From assembly GCA_021464415.1 (NCBI GenBank), contig CM038465.1, positions 18,693,839 through 18,757,838 on the forward strand: DNA of 64,000 nucleotides. Direction: 5' to 3'. Below the pieces are notes generated by a model. The model made no database searches. It was given only the letters and a program-made list of their open reading frames with translations, and was not told the DNA's origin. This DNA comes from Lonicera japonica. Its lineage: Eukaryota; Streptophyta; Magnoliopsida; Dipsacales; Caprifoliaceae. How positions within the stretch are numbered: the stretch's first letter is position 1; each line of letters opens with the position of its first letter. Below, piece after piece: positions 9,194 to 20,970 of the stretch. A program made the translations under genes and the position numbers.

Positions 9194-9391
9194 AACCCCC
9201 CCGGATAGTTTCGGGTGCTCGGGTGGGTCCCGGACTCCAAAAACAGTAGTTTTCGTAGGTCGTTAGGGTTCTTGCGGGGGTCACAGATCGAGGTGTCTAC
9301 ACCATCTATTTTAACTTCTTTGATATTATATATTCTTAAATGACGTGTTAATTAGTAGTTGTTTATGCTTTATCTCGTTTTTCTACTTTAG

Positions 9392-9546
9392 GCAAAATGT
9401 GAAGTGGCGCACTTCGTTGTGGTTCTACATGATCTAAAATCTGTTGTAACGGTTGTCCAAGGAACTGAGACTCCAGAAGACTTAATAACTGATGGCTTAT
9501 GTAGGGAATGCAGCCTTACTACAGAAGATTTGGATGGATTAATAAA
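9392..9546 (+). pseudogene. Isolated exon of a class-3 lipase / diacylglycerol-lipase-like protein
   Basis: Preceded by TTTAG and followed by GTAAGT, the 155-bp segment has an open frame whose translation contains H-F-V-V-V-L-H, a V-Q-G-T-E-T-P-E-D-L-I-T-D block and E-D-L-D-G-L-I. In plant class-3 lipase-like alpha/beta hydrolases this region lies before the catalytic serine elbow (usual R-G-T is Q-G-T here). No neighbouring exon is visible in the next several kb; the G-x-S-x-G exon should follow if the gene were intact. It may be a relic, or one exon of a gene split by the Tat element and large introns. Confidence 0.55.
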
Positions 9547-9669
9547 GTAAGTTTCTCTCTTTGTATATGTGAGCCTATGCATGTGTTCATACACGTGGCA
9601 AGTTATTAGCAACCTTGATAAAATGTCTTTTCTCATGTCCCTTGTCATAAAAATATGAAAAACCTTGAT

Positions 9670-10306
9670 GGCTCTTTTGGTTCAAGATTTAAACCATTCC
9701 GGGAATACTATATTTCATTCCGAAACGATTCCCGCGTTTGGTTCAAGTTTTAAGTCCGGAATAAATGATTCCAGGAACAAACCTTTCCCCCCAAGTTCTC
9801 CCATTTAAATCATAAAGAATAAACCATTACCAATGGGCATCTTTTTTAATTTTTCATGTTATGACCAAAATAACACTCTTCCTTATGAATAAATAATTCT
9901 TTTTCCATCCGTGTATGAAAATATTGTTTGAAACTATTTTTTTTTTAGTTACGCTGCTGCACAAAAATGATAAAAAAAAAAATTGGAACTTTTTTCTATT
10001 CTTTTTTCCTGTTGTAATTTTTTTTTAATTACAAAAATTGTAATTTTTGTAGGATAGTTATTAGCTAGGCATGTGTAATTTTTGTAATTTATTATAGTAA
10101 TTGTCTCTTTTCAAAAATTAGTATGTGATGTCTTCTCATCTTATAAAAAGAAGGGTATTTTTGTAATTGATACTTTATTCCATTCATATTCCCGGTTGAA
10201 CCAAACATCGGCATGGCATCCTAGATGCCAGGAAAAAAACTTTCCAGGAATCAAGTATGCCCATTACATGCTCATTCCATTCGCAAAACTCGAACCAAAC
10301 GAGCCC
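9670..10306. mobile_element. MITE-like element with GGCTC-type inverted ends
   Basis: The left end reads GGCTCTTTTGGTTC and the right end, reversed, GGGCTCGTTTGGTTCGAG, so the termini are imperfect inverted repeats about 15-18 bp long. Inside are further inverted stretches (CATTCCGGGAAT, GGTTGAACCAAAC). No coding capacity is seen. The target duplication is unclear (TGA/TGAG), so the superfamily is not assigned. Confidence 0.5.
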
Positions 10307-10336
10307 TGAGATAATATTATGCTTTACATTGTATAA

Positions 10337-10708
10337 GGTGGGGTTTATTTTGTTTCTTAAATGTAAATTACCTATCTAAAGTCTAATTGTTGAATCTAAA
10401 AATCTGACCTTAAAAATTTTACTTGTTTTTTGTCTGAATTTAATATTTGAATAGATATTGAACATATTACTTTGACTATTTTGCCTTTTATTATTCAAAA
10501 TATGACCAGAAGCCTGAGTATAGGTACAAATGGTATTATATAACCATTCAAACTTCATTAATAACATTAAGAGGTGAAAGCCTCTTAACAATTCAGAGGC
10601 ACATGAAGAGGTTGCATCTGAATTTCTAGCCGAAACAAACACATTAACTCACCTTTGAAATCTGAATTTTGGCCATTCAGACTTAGAAGTTAAAAACAAA
10701 CACACCCC
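10337..10708. mobile_element. Candidate small MITE
   Basis: The left end GGTGGGGTTTATTTTGTTT resembles the reversed right end GGGGTGTGTTTGTTTTTAA. The interior has paired stretches (TCTGAATT and AATTCAGA types). It is non-coding. The ends are imperfect and no clear target duplication is seen. Confidence 0.3.
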
Positions 10709-11663
10709 AAGTCGTGTAACATCAAGACTGATTCTTAACATGCATTTTAGGGTGCATCTGATTGATTTATGTTGAAAGAATTGAGTTCCACATACTTTAA
10801 AATTGTATTGATAATTGTTGGGATATTTACGTTATTACGAGGACTCTCTGAGTAGGTATAACTAGGATACAAAATAAACCCGAAGGTGGTTAACTAACAA
10901 TATAGGAAAAGAAAGACAAAAAAAAAAATAAACTTAAGGGATGGTTCAATTAATAAAATTCCCAATCTATACATGTCTTGACCAAAGATAATAAAGTAAT
11001 ACCATAATTAAAATAAATTCTTACATTGATCTAGTGCCATTAATAATAAAATCTTGACTTCCAACAAAGTTGATTAAACATAGTTAGTTTGAGTTAGGTG
11101 GCCCAATTCCGTGCTAGGCTTGCGAAAGAGGTACACTGCCTGAAACCCGAAAGTCAAATGATTTTGCTAGGACAGAGCCAAGAAATGGACAGAGTTTCAT
11201 TTATAACTTATTACTAAGTTACAGTTAACTATGAGCTCAAAGTACAAATCCAAAACATTACACAAGCGTGCGAATATATAAACATAACTTCGATTGTACA
11301 ATTTAACTATTACTAGAGACGTAATCATCCACAAAATGTTCTGATTATGATGTTTATTTGGAAACCTATATCAAAATTCTTTGGCCACAATACAAAACAC
11401 AAGTAGCTAGGTCGATGGCCAAGTCTCCATGGGTGTACAATACCTCATTTGCTTATGTGCATGGCTTTATTTTTCACCATCTTCCCATTAGGATAATCGA
11501 AAGCATAACTTGTAAAATTGTACTTTAAACTTATTTTCATCATTAGATTATTGTTGAGTTTTGTATGTAAGCTCGTTTTGTCCCGCAATCAAATTTGTTT
11601 TGGGTACATGTTCTTCCCATCTTTTCAATAAATGAGTATTTTTCACCATCTTGGTTTTTTATT
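10709..11663. other. AT-rich spacer without recognised features
   Basis: No open frame of protein-like composition, no RNA gene and no clear repeat were seen in this stretch. Confidence 0.5.
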
Positions 11664-12767
11664 TTAAGAATAAGAGGGTACTCCACCCATTACCAATCGG
11701 TTTTGAGTTAGAAGCTCCGAACTATTATAATCAATTAATTTGCACATATACATATATATGTAGAATTTATTTTTTTCTTTTCTGTACTTCGTATTCTTAA
11801 TGTGGTATTAGACTTTTTCCCATTATAATAGATTGATTTAATCATATATGCTGGGTATCTTATTTAGTTCCTTAAAAAAATAGTGCAACATATAATTATT
11901 TTTATGGAATTTAGTTATATATGTTGACCTTTCTTTAAAAACAAAAATTAAGTTAATTTATTATGAAAATAAATAGGGTAGTACGGAAAGTCCTGAAAAT
12001 TTTAAGGGTCTAAGGCAAATTTGTAAAGCACTACCCTTACTACTAAGTACACTATACACATACAAAAATTTAAGGATCTTAAAAATTGTCCAAAAAAGGA
12101 GGCTCAAGGCGTGAGATTGAGGCAAAAATATCATTTTAAGGATATATTCACTTGCAGTCCATTTATTTAAAATCGCCTTAAGCTTTAAAAGATTACTGTC
12201 ATGTGCTTTTGGACTAGTAAATTGTTCACTTTCTAAAAAAAGTAAAATAATAATAACAATGCGTCAAGTTCTTTGAAAATCCCCTTAAAAGAGTAAAAAT
12301 AGGATGCCCTCTGCTTTTTGTTTATTTTTGGTAAAGACCAATGAACATCAAAAATATCATTTTAGTAAATGTTCATAATTTAGTTTTGCATTTACATTTT
12401 TAGAGCATCTCTAAGCAAAGTAGCAAATTTATTTTTTAATTTTGTAATACGTTTATTTATGTAATAATTTGAAGAGTGTTTTTTGCTATGTGTAAAATTC
12501 CAACTCCAAGAATCTCTTTAAATTTATATATTTTATCATTTTGATTTGAAGAGTTCATATTAATTTTAGTATTTTGTTTAAAAAAAAACACCTTACTAAT
12601 AATCAAAAATACAAATCAATTATTTTTTATAGTGAAATTTGATATATAAAAAAAATATGTCAATTTGAAACATTAAAAAAAAATATTCCTATTGATTTTA
12701 TTGACGTCTGTTACTTTGCCACAGCGATAGTACATGTGGCCATGTGCATATTAATTGCTCTATTCGA
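11664..12767. repeat. 1.1-kb direct duplication, left copy
   Basis: From TAAGAATAAG to CTATTCGA, this block matches 20971-22075 almost base for base, with scattered substitutions and small indels (for example a 6-bp GGCCAT difference near 12737 and different A-run lengths). The right copy stops about 750 bp before TNL1. After the left copy the sequence changes at once to LTR-like material instead of a TNL gene. Confidence 0.9.
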
Positions 12768-15232
12768 TAAATGTAATCTACACTATTTCATGTGTATACA
12801 ATATATTTATATATAAGATTTCAATGTTCGAGACTTATGAACAAGATGCATTGATTTAGTACTACTTGGTGTGTTAGCCCTTCTATGTTTTATCGTTATT
12901 TCGTGGTTTCAAGGTTTTGGTTTCATTATCTACGTAGGTGATAATTGTAAGGTTGTAGCCTTCCTTATTGTTGGGTTGGAGCCCATTTGTGGTTAGCCGC
13001 AAGTAGTTGTAGTAGTTATGTTTAAGTACCGGTACTAGTTATAGCTGGAGTGGAGCCACCTAAAGCGGACAAAGGGAAAGGGCTACCTAGTACGTTGGAA
13101 TGGAGCCACCCAAAACGGACAAGGGAAAGGGCTACCCAGTACAGTGCGGTGGTAGCCGCCTATTTATATTATCATATTTATGTGTATTACCTTCCCGCGG
13201 ATGAGTTTCATAGTCCTGTGTTTTATAGCTTCCTTAGCTTGCGTATTAGATCATGTGGCTTTATCAACAGGACTGTGTGTTCCTAAAAGTAATATCCCTA
13301 CACTTAGGTGAAAGACCCTAAGGTAGTTCCATCCTCGGAGGAACGTGCTTGTACGGGTGTTCTTTTTGTTAAGTATTTAGAGTGTTATCCACGAAAAAAT
13401 GTCTTCTGTGGGTTTATCTCCAAATGAATTACAAGTAAGGACCGAGTCCCTGGGCAGTTCACTCGCTTGGAGGAGACACGATTAGTTTAGAGCTTGGGGT
13501 CTTTCGGGAACCGATGCTATAAGCTTAGTGACCGCATGATGTAAGCTTGAGGCTTTATACTAGAGATATGAGGGTGTGAACCTTTATACGAGCGTTGTAG
13601 CCCTCTTGATGAGATGAGGTTGTAGCCTCTTGTTAGTGGTTGTAGTCGCTAACATAATGGGTTGGAGCCCATTGCATATAAAGGGTTATAGCCCTTTTCG
13701 GTTGCCTTTGAGATGAGACCTAGTGTAAGATAATTGGAGCTCGTTATAATTGCCAACACATTGTATTTTTGGTTAAGGATTATGTATTTTCCATTATGGA
13801 TGGTTTTCAGATTTTATATTTGTGGAACGGGATCATATGGTGTGCATGGCATTAGTTTTAAGCTTATTGCATGTGCCTGACATATACACTAATGAATTAC
13901 ACTTATTGAATTATAGCAAACCTTATTTTAGTACGGCACAATACATCATTTTAAAAACATATTTTTATGTATACAAAACCATATACTTCCCACTGAGCCC
14001 GTGTTTGACTCACTCCAATTTTCTAATCCAGTTTTGCAGGTATATCTTGGGGGACGACACGTACGTAGAGTCTAGTAACCTCTGATGTCGTCGAATTTAC
14101 TTTCTAGTCCTTACGTTAAGGACTAAGTTGTACACAAATTTGGATATATTTGTATTTCTATATAAACCCTTTAAGTTATAAACTAGACTTTGGATTCCAT
14201 GTATTCGATGTTTCAAATTGAGTTGTATAAAAGATTTTATATATGTGGAGTGATTTCTATCCAAGACTTGTTGTGGAAAGCTTTGTATGAAATGGCTTTT
14301 ATTATCACATGTTGATTTATTATACAAACGGACTCCACATCCCGGAATTTTATGAAAGGGATTTTTAACCGAAACAGGGTTTTCTTGATGACTTGTAAAG
14401 AAAAATTTGTTTGAAGTTCTAGTTTTGTAGATTTAAATCCCGCCATCGTGTACGGCACCGTGATTAACTGGGTTCCGGGAGTGAAATGCTCTTAACGGGA
14501 TTCGGGGCATCACATGTTCTCTTGGATAATGTGTGATTACGGCTTGAGGTTCAAGAAGTGAAAATACGTAAACTGTGCCATAGTTTTCCATTTAAGACGG
14601 GTGTACACTATACGCGAGTTTTTTTTAATGAAAAAGTGTTTTTAAACAATGAAAATATTTCTTCCTTTTCTACTATATACATGAGTAACATATCTTATAA
14701 TTTTACCAAAAAGGATTTCCAAATATTCTTTTTTACTTTTTTAATGCATTATATGATTCCCACTGAGTCTTTTTGACTCACCCCACCACTTTTCCAAATA
14801 ATTCTTTCTACAAGTTCCATTGAGGAAAGTGAAAAGGGATGACGCATCTCGTAAAGTGTCTATATACCATTAACTAGTCGATGAACCTTCAGGACAAAAG
14901 GATCATTGCTCGTAGAGTTTTGTAGGTGGTATATGTATTGTGCTATTGTTTGAGTATATGTATTTTATGAGAATTGTATACTTTGTGGGAATTGTATTAG
15001 TTGTGAACTTGTACTTGGGACCTCATTAATTGGAGGCTAGTTGTTAGATTATATATGCTTTCTTGAACATTTTAAATAGGTTGTATGGGATGGGTGTTAT
15101 TCTTGTTATTAAAGAATGCGAATTTCAACTCCCATACGGGAATTTTGCTCAATTAACTCACCTTCGGCATACGTGCCATATCGAACCGGGTCCTAGAGGT
15201 GAAATCCTCGTAATGAGATTTGGGGCATTACA
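12768..15232 (-). mobile_element. Two old, tandem Ty3-type LTR-like blocks with hairpin-rich flank
   Basis: On the minus strand, TGTAATGCCCCAAATCTC starts at 15232 and a diverged partner TGTGATGCCCCGAATCCC starts at 14513. About 470-530 bp further on, each block has a matching CCCACTGAG...TTTGACTCA segment (13990 and 14759), a pattern of plant Ty3 (Tekay-like) LTRs. The blocks lie head to tail about 720 bp apart with no internal coding region, so they may be LTRs left by recombination. The flank 12768-13800 contains a 50-bp tandem duplication (about 13050-13142) and a row of short hairpins. No gene is seen. Confidence 0.45.
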
Positions 15233-16521
15233 TAGGTAGAGTATCTGCTACCCAACATCGGCCTAGTTGTACACAACCTCAATCAATTACAAAACAAGAT
15301 TTTTGTAATTCTTGCCATGTAAGATCCATAATGCTACACAAAAACAATTGGAATTGAAACCTAATAAAGGATCGGAAATATCAACAACAATGACAATTAT
15401 GAAATTGAAATTGAAAAAAAAAGGAAAATAACACATTATAATTCAAAAGCTATGAGCGACATCTTGTTAAATTATTCTTTTGTTTTTCTCTGCCTCAAGT
15501 GCCGCTCCTCGTCCTCCATTATTTTCAAAATTCAATATTAATTAACTACAAATGAAGCCTAAACCGATCAAAATAAACATATGCGTGCACATATTTGCTT
15601 ACCCTCTTTCAAGATTCAATTTCAAATGCTATCTAACCAACTAGCAGCAACTTTCATGTTAATGGTAATAATCCTACATGCATAAAATAAAAACAAAAAT
15701 ATCAATTATTTCATGTCAATGGTTACACAGCCACCGAGTTATATATAAACTGTAAATCAAAAAAGCATAAAGATAAAAAAGATCATATAATTTTAACATC
15801 CTAAACAAAATTGCGTATGAAATTGAATAACAAAAAAAATTTAACAAGGAAAAGGAAAGAATTTAGAAAATTGAAGAATCATAGAGTTGCTAAAACTAAA
15901 ACATCTTAATGTTTTGTTTTAGTTGAAACACGACAACAACCAAAAGAAGAATCGCTATCAAGCACATAAGAAAAACCCTCAAAGTTGAGCCTCCCCACCA
16001 TTTTTTGAAACGCAATCCCAATAACAACAAAAAACAAAGTAAGTAATCTAACCTGCATGAATTGTTCCAAAAAGCAAAATCAGTTTTTAATTTGGGTTTG
16101 AAAAAGATAAAAACTTGCAAATCCATATAATAGTGAACTTGATCAACCCATTAATGATAAAAGGACTCCAAAGCATAAACCCTAGGTGTTATAACCATAG
16201 AAACAAATGGATCGTGCAAGGCTGCGAGGAGAAAGTGCAAAGACCAAGTTATAAAGGAAGGTGAAATAAAAATGAATTATATGTCCATTTAAACTACAAA
16301 ACTGTTTTTTCTTCTTAATAGAACTTCTCTCTTTATTGGAATAGTCTGGCAGAGAACAGAGGCATAATGTTGTTCTCAGCCATTTATTTTTCTATGCAAC
16401 CTATCTAATTTGTGAAAACACCATTGTTGATGACAATAAAAAGGATACAATTAAAAAAAAGCACAAGAAACGTATCAATGGAATAATTTTGAAAGGAGAT
16501 TTTATCTCAACTATGTTAAAC
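15233..16521. other. AT-rich non-coding stretch
   Basis: No convincing gene. Open frames near 15896-16126 (minus) are low-complexity and hydrophobic by composition only. No structured repeat was recognised. Confidence 0.4.
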
Positions 16522-16647
16522 CTGAGCAAGCGGTTGGTGAGCATCAGCATCAAGAGCTGCCACAGTTGCAACACTTTTCAAAGCTTTACAATGACCACAC
16601 CAAGGTGTAAATAACTCAACTAAAACTACCCCATTGGCATTTAAGAC
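16522..16647 (-). pseudogene. Isolated protein disulfide isomerase exon with an in-frame gap
   Basis: On the minus strand this 126-bp segment lies between TTGCAG and GTTTAA and translates to 42 residues: V-L-N-x-N-G-V-V-L-V-E, the thioredoxin-fold active site W-C-G-H-C-K, then [12 protein letters not shown]. This is the first thioredoxin domain of plant PDI-like 2-2/2-3 proteins, ER oxidoreductases that form and rearrange disulfides. About 13 residues normally found between H-C-K-A-L and the V-A-T-V strand are absent. No signal-peptide exon or downstream exon is seen nearby, so it is most likely a relic or captured fragment. Confidence 0.65.
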
Positions 16648-17402
16648 CTGCAATTTTAGCAAAATATGTTAGAAATTCGTAAGCTTTTACGTTTTACTGA
16701 GAATTATGGATATACAGGCAACCAAGGGAAAAATAATTTATAGATTTAATTTAGGAGAAATGTGTATTACTAGTTGAATGCTCTATAACTCCAATCAGCC
16801 TCAACATTTACGAACTCCAATAGTGCTTTCAATGCATTTTTCTCCTCTTAAATACATAAAGAAATTAAAAGGTCAAAGAAAGGACTAACATGATTACAAG
16901 TGCATTAACACATAGTGCCAATAATTGCATTTTTTACCTATTCCCTCCTCCTTTATCCGGGCTTGGGATCGGCAATGCCAAGAAGTTATCTTTGCATTGG
17001 CAGAGTTAAATAGTTTTTTTTTAAAGCACTAAGTAAGAAATTATCCAAGAACTAAATAAAAAATTATCCAAGCACAAATAAAAAGTACAATACTAGTTAC
17101 CAAAATGTCCAAGCATAATTATAAAGTCCAATACATAAAGACTAAAATGCCCAAATACTAAGTACCAAAATGTCCAAGTACAAACTTAAAGTACAAATAG
17201 TTGGTTCTGTTGAGACTCGATGATGAGAAAAGAAAGAAAATGAAGAGGTATAGTCCTCAACATAAAAAAAAGAGTTATGCTATGAGGCTAAATATACGGG
17301 GAGGGTAATAGAAAGCCCCAGGAGATTAAGAAAAACACCATTTTGTTGACCATTCAGCTGCCAACAAGTGGAGAATGAGGTATTTAGTTGTACAATGTAT
17401 TT
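16648..17402. other. Non-coding stretch with degenerate tandem phrases
   Basis: Between about 17020 and 17200 variants of 'ACTAAGTACCAAAATGTCCAA' recur five or six times at irregular 30-45 bp spacing. The rest is AT-rich with no gene seen. Confidence 0.35.
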
Positions 17403-17482
17403 GGCGAGAGAGACCAGCAGGAATATTTGGGGATTTTGCCGAGAGAACCAGCGAAAATATTTGGGGATTTTGCCGAGAGAGA
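17403..17482. repeat. Two-copy 40-bp tandem repeat
   Basis: The phrase AATATTTGGGGATTTTGCCG flanked by GAGAGA and ACCAGC occurs twice in tandem. The short open frame across it is a by-product. Confidence 0.6.
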
Positions 17483-17584
17483 CACAAGAGGGAGAATGAA
17501 AATTTGGAATGAGAATTTGGGAGATTTGGGGTTAAATTTCTTTTCTCATAAAAAATCTAATTTTTTTAATATTATTAATAATTA

Positions 17585-17801
17585 AATTTATGTAATAACG
17601 ATTAGTACCCAATTTTGTCCATTACGACCTAATTTTAGGATCGTCATTGAATTAAAAGTATATTCGAATTTAGTTAATTAAATGTAGCAACGATCTTATC
17701 TTATTTTGTAATGGATTACAGATATGGCATGCTAGTAACGGACTTTAACCATTACAGTTAGAAAAAAAATGAATGTTACTAATTCCCTATTTTGGTGTAG
17801 T
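17585..17801. mobile_element. Candidate CACTA-type transposon end
   Basis: The segment ends ...CCCTATTTTGGTGTAGT; reversed this reads ACTACACCAAAATAGGG, like the CACTAC(A/C)... terminus of En/Spm elements. Upstream, the phrase TAACGA/ATTACGAC recurs at short intervals, like subterminal repeats. The last base (A where G is expected) is off and I did not find the opposite end. Confidence 0.3.
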
Positions 17802-20529
17802 AAACCCTACATAGGCCTAAAATAAAATTATCAAAATACGTGAACAATTACATTTTATTTTTGTAAAATTACATTTTTATAATTACTTATAAAATAAATT
17901 ATTCTATTTGAGTTCGCAATTCTTAAAGGCTGGTTTGATTACATAAATTATTTAGTTTTTGTATTAGTTCAATTTAAATTGATGGATTCTAAATATGAAC
18001 AGTTATAAAAGATAATTCAATTCTAATTTACAATGTTCGGGAGGTGTGAATAAGAAATCGAAAAAGTTAAAATAACAACATGCTCTACTTTTTAAAATTT
18101 TGTGTAGCTCATCAACAACACTTGTGGATCTCTTTAAAATATATATTTGAATTGAGCTCCCTTGTTCTAAAATTTAACAAATGTAGGTTAAAATGAATCA
18201 AATAATTAATGAATCAACTTGAATTTTCATATAGTAACAATGAAAAATTGCTCAACTACGTTAGTGAATGAGTTCAACCCCCTGCTTGGAAGCTACTTGT
18301 AATACCATGGCACTTCACCTAAGCCGAATTATCATACTTATAAGTTGTTTAATTTTAACAACCAAACACATATCTATACTAGTTAAATTATTAAAATACC
18401 CTTCATATGTAACAAAATAAATAAAATTTGTCTTGCTGAGAGATTTCGAACCCGTGACTTAATTTACAAATAATAAAAATATGCACATTTTAAAGTTACC
18501 CCCTATTATAAATACAAAATTAGACTTATTCTGTATTTTACTAATTCTTTGATTCAACCCCTTAAAATTTATAGGACCATTCACTCCGTCAAAAACTTTG
18601 TTGCTATGACCATTTTGCACCTTGTCTTTTCCATTGGAACCATTCATATACTTCTAAAAAAACCTTGACTTTCTCTCCCTAAACCTACAACAGATTCTCT
18701 CTCAAAAACTCAAATCACCAAAATCAAATAAAACTCCTCTCATCCAAATAAAAAATCCATTAACAAAAAAAATTATCACCGTAATCAAATACACTTCACT
18801 CCTCATCCGTTCTTAAAAAAAAAAAAAGGATATTCGTTAACAAATAATTCAATCACTCTAATCAAATACACTTCCTCTCTTTTCATCCTCCAATCCAAAT
18901 AAGAAACCCATTAACATGTATTTTTTTAAAAAAAAAATAGAATTAAGGAAAGTTTAATTATTTGTCTTAACCTTACCAACGAAGAAAAACCTACATCCAT
19001 CATCATAAGTCGAACCATTAACCTCAAGATAAGAGTGGAAATTGCTACAACCAAACCAACCCCTCTCCTCCTATTAACAAGTTATAAGTAAGATGCGTTT
19101 AATTGATCTTTTTAATGTAAAAACTCATTAAAATTGGGAACTTCATTTGTCTAATCTACAAAGCCACCACCCCCACCGTCGACCTCACTGCCACTGAGGA
19201 TTTCATTTGTCGGCACCTTCTAATTTGTTATCAAATAGAGCACAAAAGTTTGATTTTTTGAGAGAGAGCACAAAACTAGAGTCTGAACATTATATGCACA
19301 CATATAAATGGGCATAAATGCTTAAATCTGAATTCAGTCCACTCGACAATAAAGTTAACGGTGTTGGGGTTAAGTCGAAAGATTAACAAAATAATTAAGG
19401 AGTAAATCCATTTTCCTATTAATAATAGGGGGTCACTTAAAACATACAATATACTCCTTTATTACTTGAGGAAACATAGTCATATTACGTTGCAACCCGC
19501 GTCAAAGGTATATCAATCATTTAAAAAGTATCTTTAATTTCATTCAAAAAGTAACGTTATCCAAAGGCCTAGCAATTTGCAACATGACATGAAATTGACA
19601 CGAATTAGTAGATATGGCTAAATTAAGTCTTAATGGGTACGGCTCACAATCAGGTGGACCAGCTGGACCCGTCTATTAAAAGAATCAGTTACACGTAAAT
19701 GTGCAAAACCCGCTAAAGCCGATTATATAACAATTCGGATTTAGGTCATGTAAACTTCTATTCCACCTTTTTAACCTATGTAAGTAGTTATTTACTTAGG
19801 GCTTCTAAAAATTGTCTAAAATATTCTATTGTCCTTGTACAACGAAAATCAAGACCACCACTAGGTGTTAATCAAAACTGTTTACATGAACGAGTTAAAA
19901 CAAATAGGGTTGTGTCATTTGTTAACAAAATGAGTAGTGTATAAATTCAATTATTCTATCCATTTATTAAATGAATCGTGCATGGGTGAAACCTTTTATC
20001 GCCCGACACAAGAATCGTGCATAGAGGCTCTTTGTTGTAATGAAAGATGGTCGAATTGAATAGAATTCTCTCTCTTGATTATCAATTCTTATTTTAGGTA
20101 AAAAATATTGTTCTTTGCCCCTCTTTGTGCAAATTATAAACTTTATACCCTCGATTAGCGGTAAATGTCATATGTTCAATTTTGGTAATTTACAACTTTA
20201 AAATTGACATTTTGTAACATTCTTTTTGACACTTCTAACTAAAGCGTCATTATCTTGAAATACTAAACTGTAAGGAGAATCACCTACGTCATAGAATTTT
20301 ATTTTTTTTGGCCCCTTACTATTAAATCCTCACTCCGCCACTAAACTACACCAAACTAATTACAACAAAAAAATGCATGTCCAAACGCGTGTAATATCTG
20401 CATCGTTTGTTGTTATTACAAGTACATATATTTAAATTCTTTTCGTGCTGCCTTAAATAGTGACATCTATTATACATTTTTTTATTATTATTTGCAAACA
20501 TAATGTAAGAGAAAATATAAGGAGAATAC
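17802..20529. other. AT-rich intergenic region, no gene recognised
   Basis: About 2.7 kb with no long frame and no recognised exon or repeat family. Short frames (for example 18459-18647 minus) have no protein-like pattern. Confidence 0.45.
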
Positions 20530-20728
20530 ATCGTGACTTCAATGAGTACAGTAACATCCGTGCAGTGCTGATAATAGAGATCGATGCAATCAACGTTAAG
20601 CCTCTTCAAGCTAGCCTCAAAGATGCTTAGACGTAGGTTGGGTCCCCTTGAAATCCCATTATTTCATCCTTCCACTTGATACCAAAATTGGTACCCGCCT
20701 CAGCTTTCTTTCTAATACCATTTAAAGC
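20530..20728 (-). pseudogene. Aldo-keto reductase exon relic
   Basis: On the minus strand, after TTACAG, the translation shows A-G-T-N-F-G-I then G-D-P-T-Y-V, followed by a stop (TAA); in a shifted frame it continues E-A-S-L-K-R-L-N-V-D-C-I-D-L-Y-Y-Q-H and I-E-V-T. These are the T-K-F-G, G-D-P-x-Y-V and catalytic-histidine (Y-Y-Q-H) blocks of plant NADPH aldo-keto reductases of the perakine-reductase / auxin-induced type. The exon appears to end before GTATTC. A stop plus a frameshift make it non-functional, and no further exon is visible. Confidence 0.7.
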
Positions 20729-20970
20729 CTGTAATGGAAGTTCATTGATGTCAAAACAATAAATCTCCCATCAAAACAACATATCATCCCAAAGGAATAT
20801 ATAAGAATAATGGGCTACTTGCCACCGTGTCAAGGCCCAACAACCACACGGGCTACATGTCACCTAATATAAACAGTTCACGTGCCGGGCGCAAAATTAA
20901 GCCACACATGAGGGGGCGTGAGAGGTTATAAATCTAGCATTGAGAAAACGGATTCTCTAAAATAAGTATA

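Larger units (their letters stand above)
1..9301 (-). mobile_element. Ty3-type LTR retrotransposon, Tat lineage, partial and degenerate
   Basis: Read on the minus strand, the order is LTR (9301-7697), primer-binding site, leader, gag, pol (RT, RNase H, second RNase H, integrase) and an opposite-strand ORF between pol and the missing 3' LTR. The second 'archaeal-type' RNase H next to a degenerate Ty3 RNase H, and an extra antisense ORF after pol, are known hallmarks of the Tat/Ogre branch of plant Ty3 elements. The LTR begins TGTAGACACC on the minus strand. The copy is not autonomous: gag has an in-frame stop, the protease is missing and pol has a frameshift. The 3' LTR and left target-site duplication lie outside the window. 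It sits about 90 bp from a lipase-like exon, so it may have landed in an intron of that gene. Confidence 0.93.
7697..9301 (-). repeat. 5' LTR of the Tat element (about 1.6 kb)
   Basis: On the minus strand the block starts TGTAGACACC at 9301 and ends ...GATTCTCACA at 7697, directly beside the primer-binding site; TG...CA ends fit an LTR. It contains a TATA box near 8886-8878 and an array of CG palindromes upstream of it. Open frames inside it (for example 8881-9240) are produced by the palindromes and are not genes. The partner LTR is beyond the left edge, so the outer border rests on the terminal motif only. Confidence 0.8.

Noticed and set aside
8881..9284. Two minus-strand frames encoding repeated C-R-A-T / S-R-D-N motifs
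   Set aside because: The repeats are the translation of the CG palindromes in the LTR; frames overlap each other and cross the promoter.
17020..17200. Possible CRISPR-like spaced repeats
   Set aside because: The repeats are degenerate, irregularly spaced and AT-rich in plant DNA; no array structure or associated genes.
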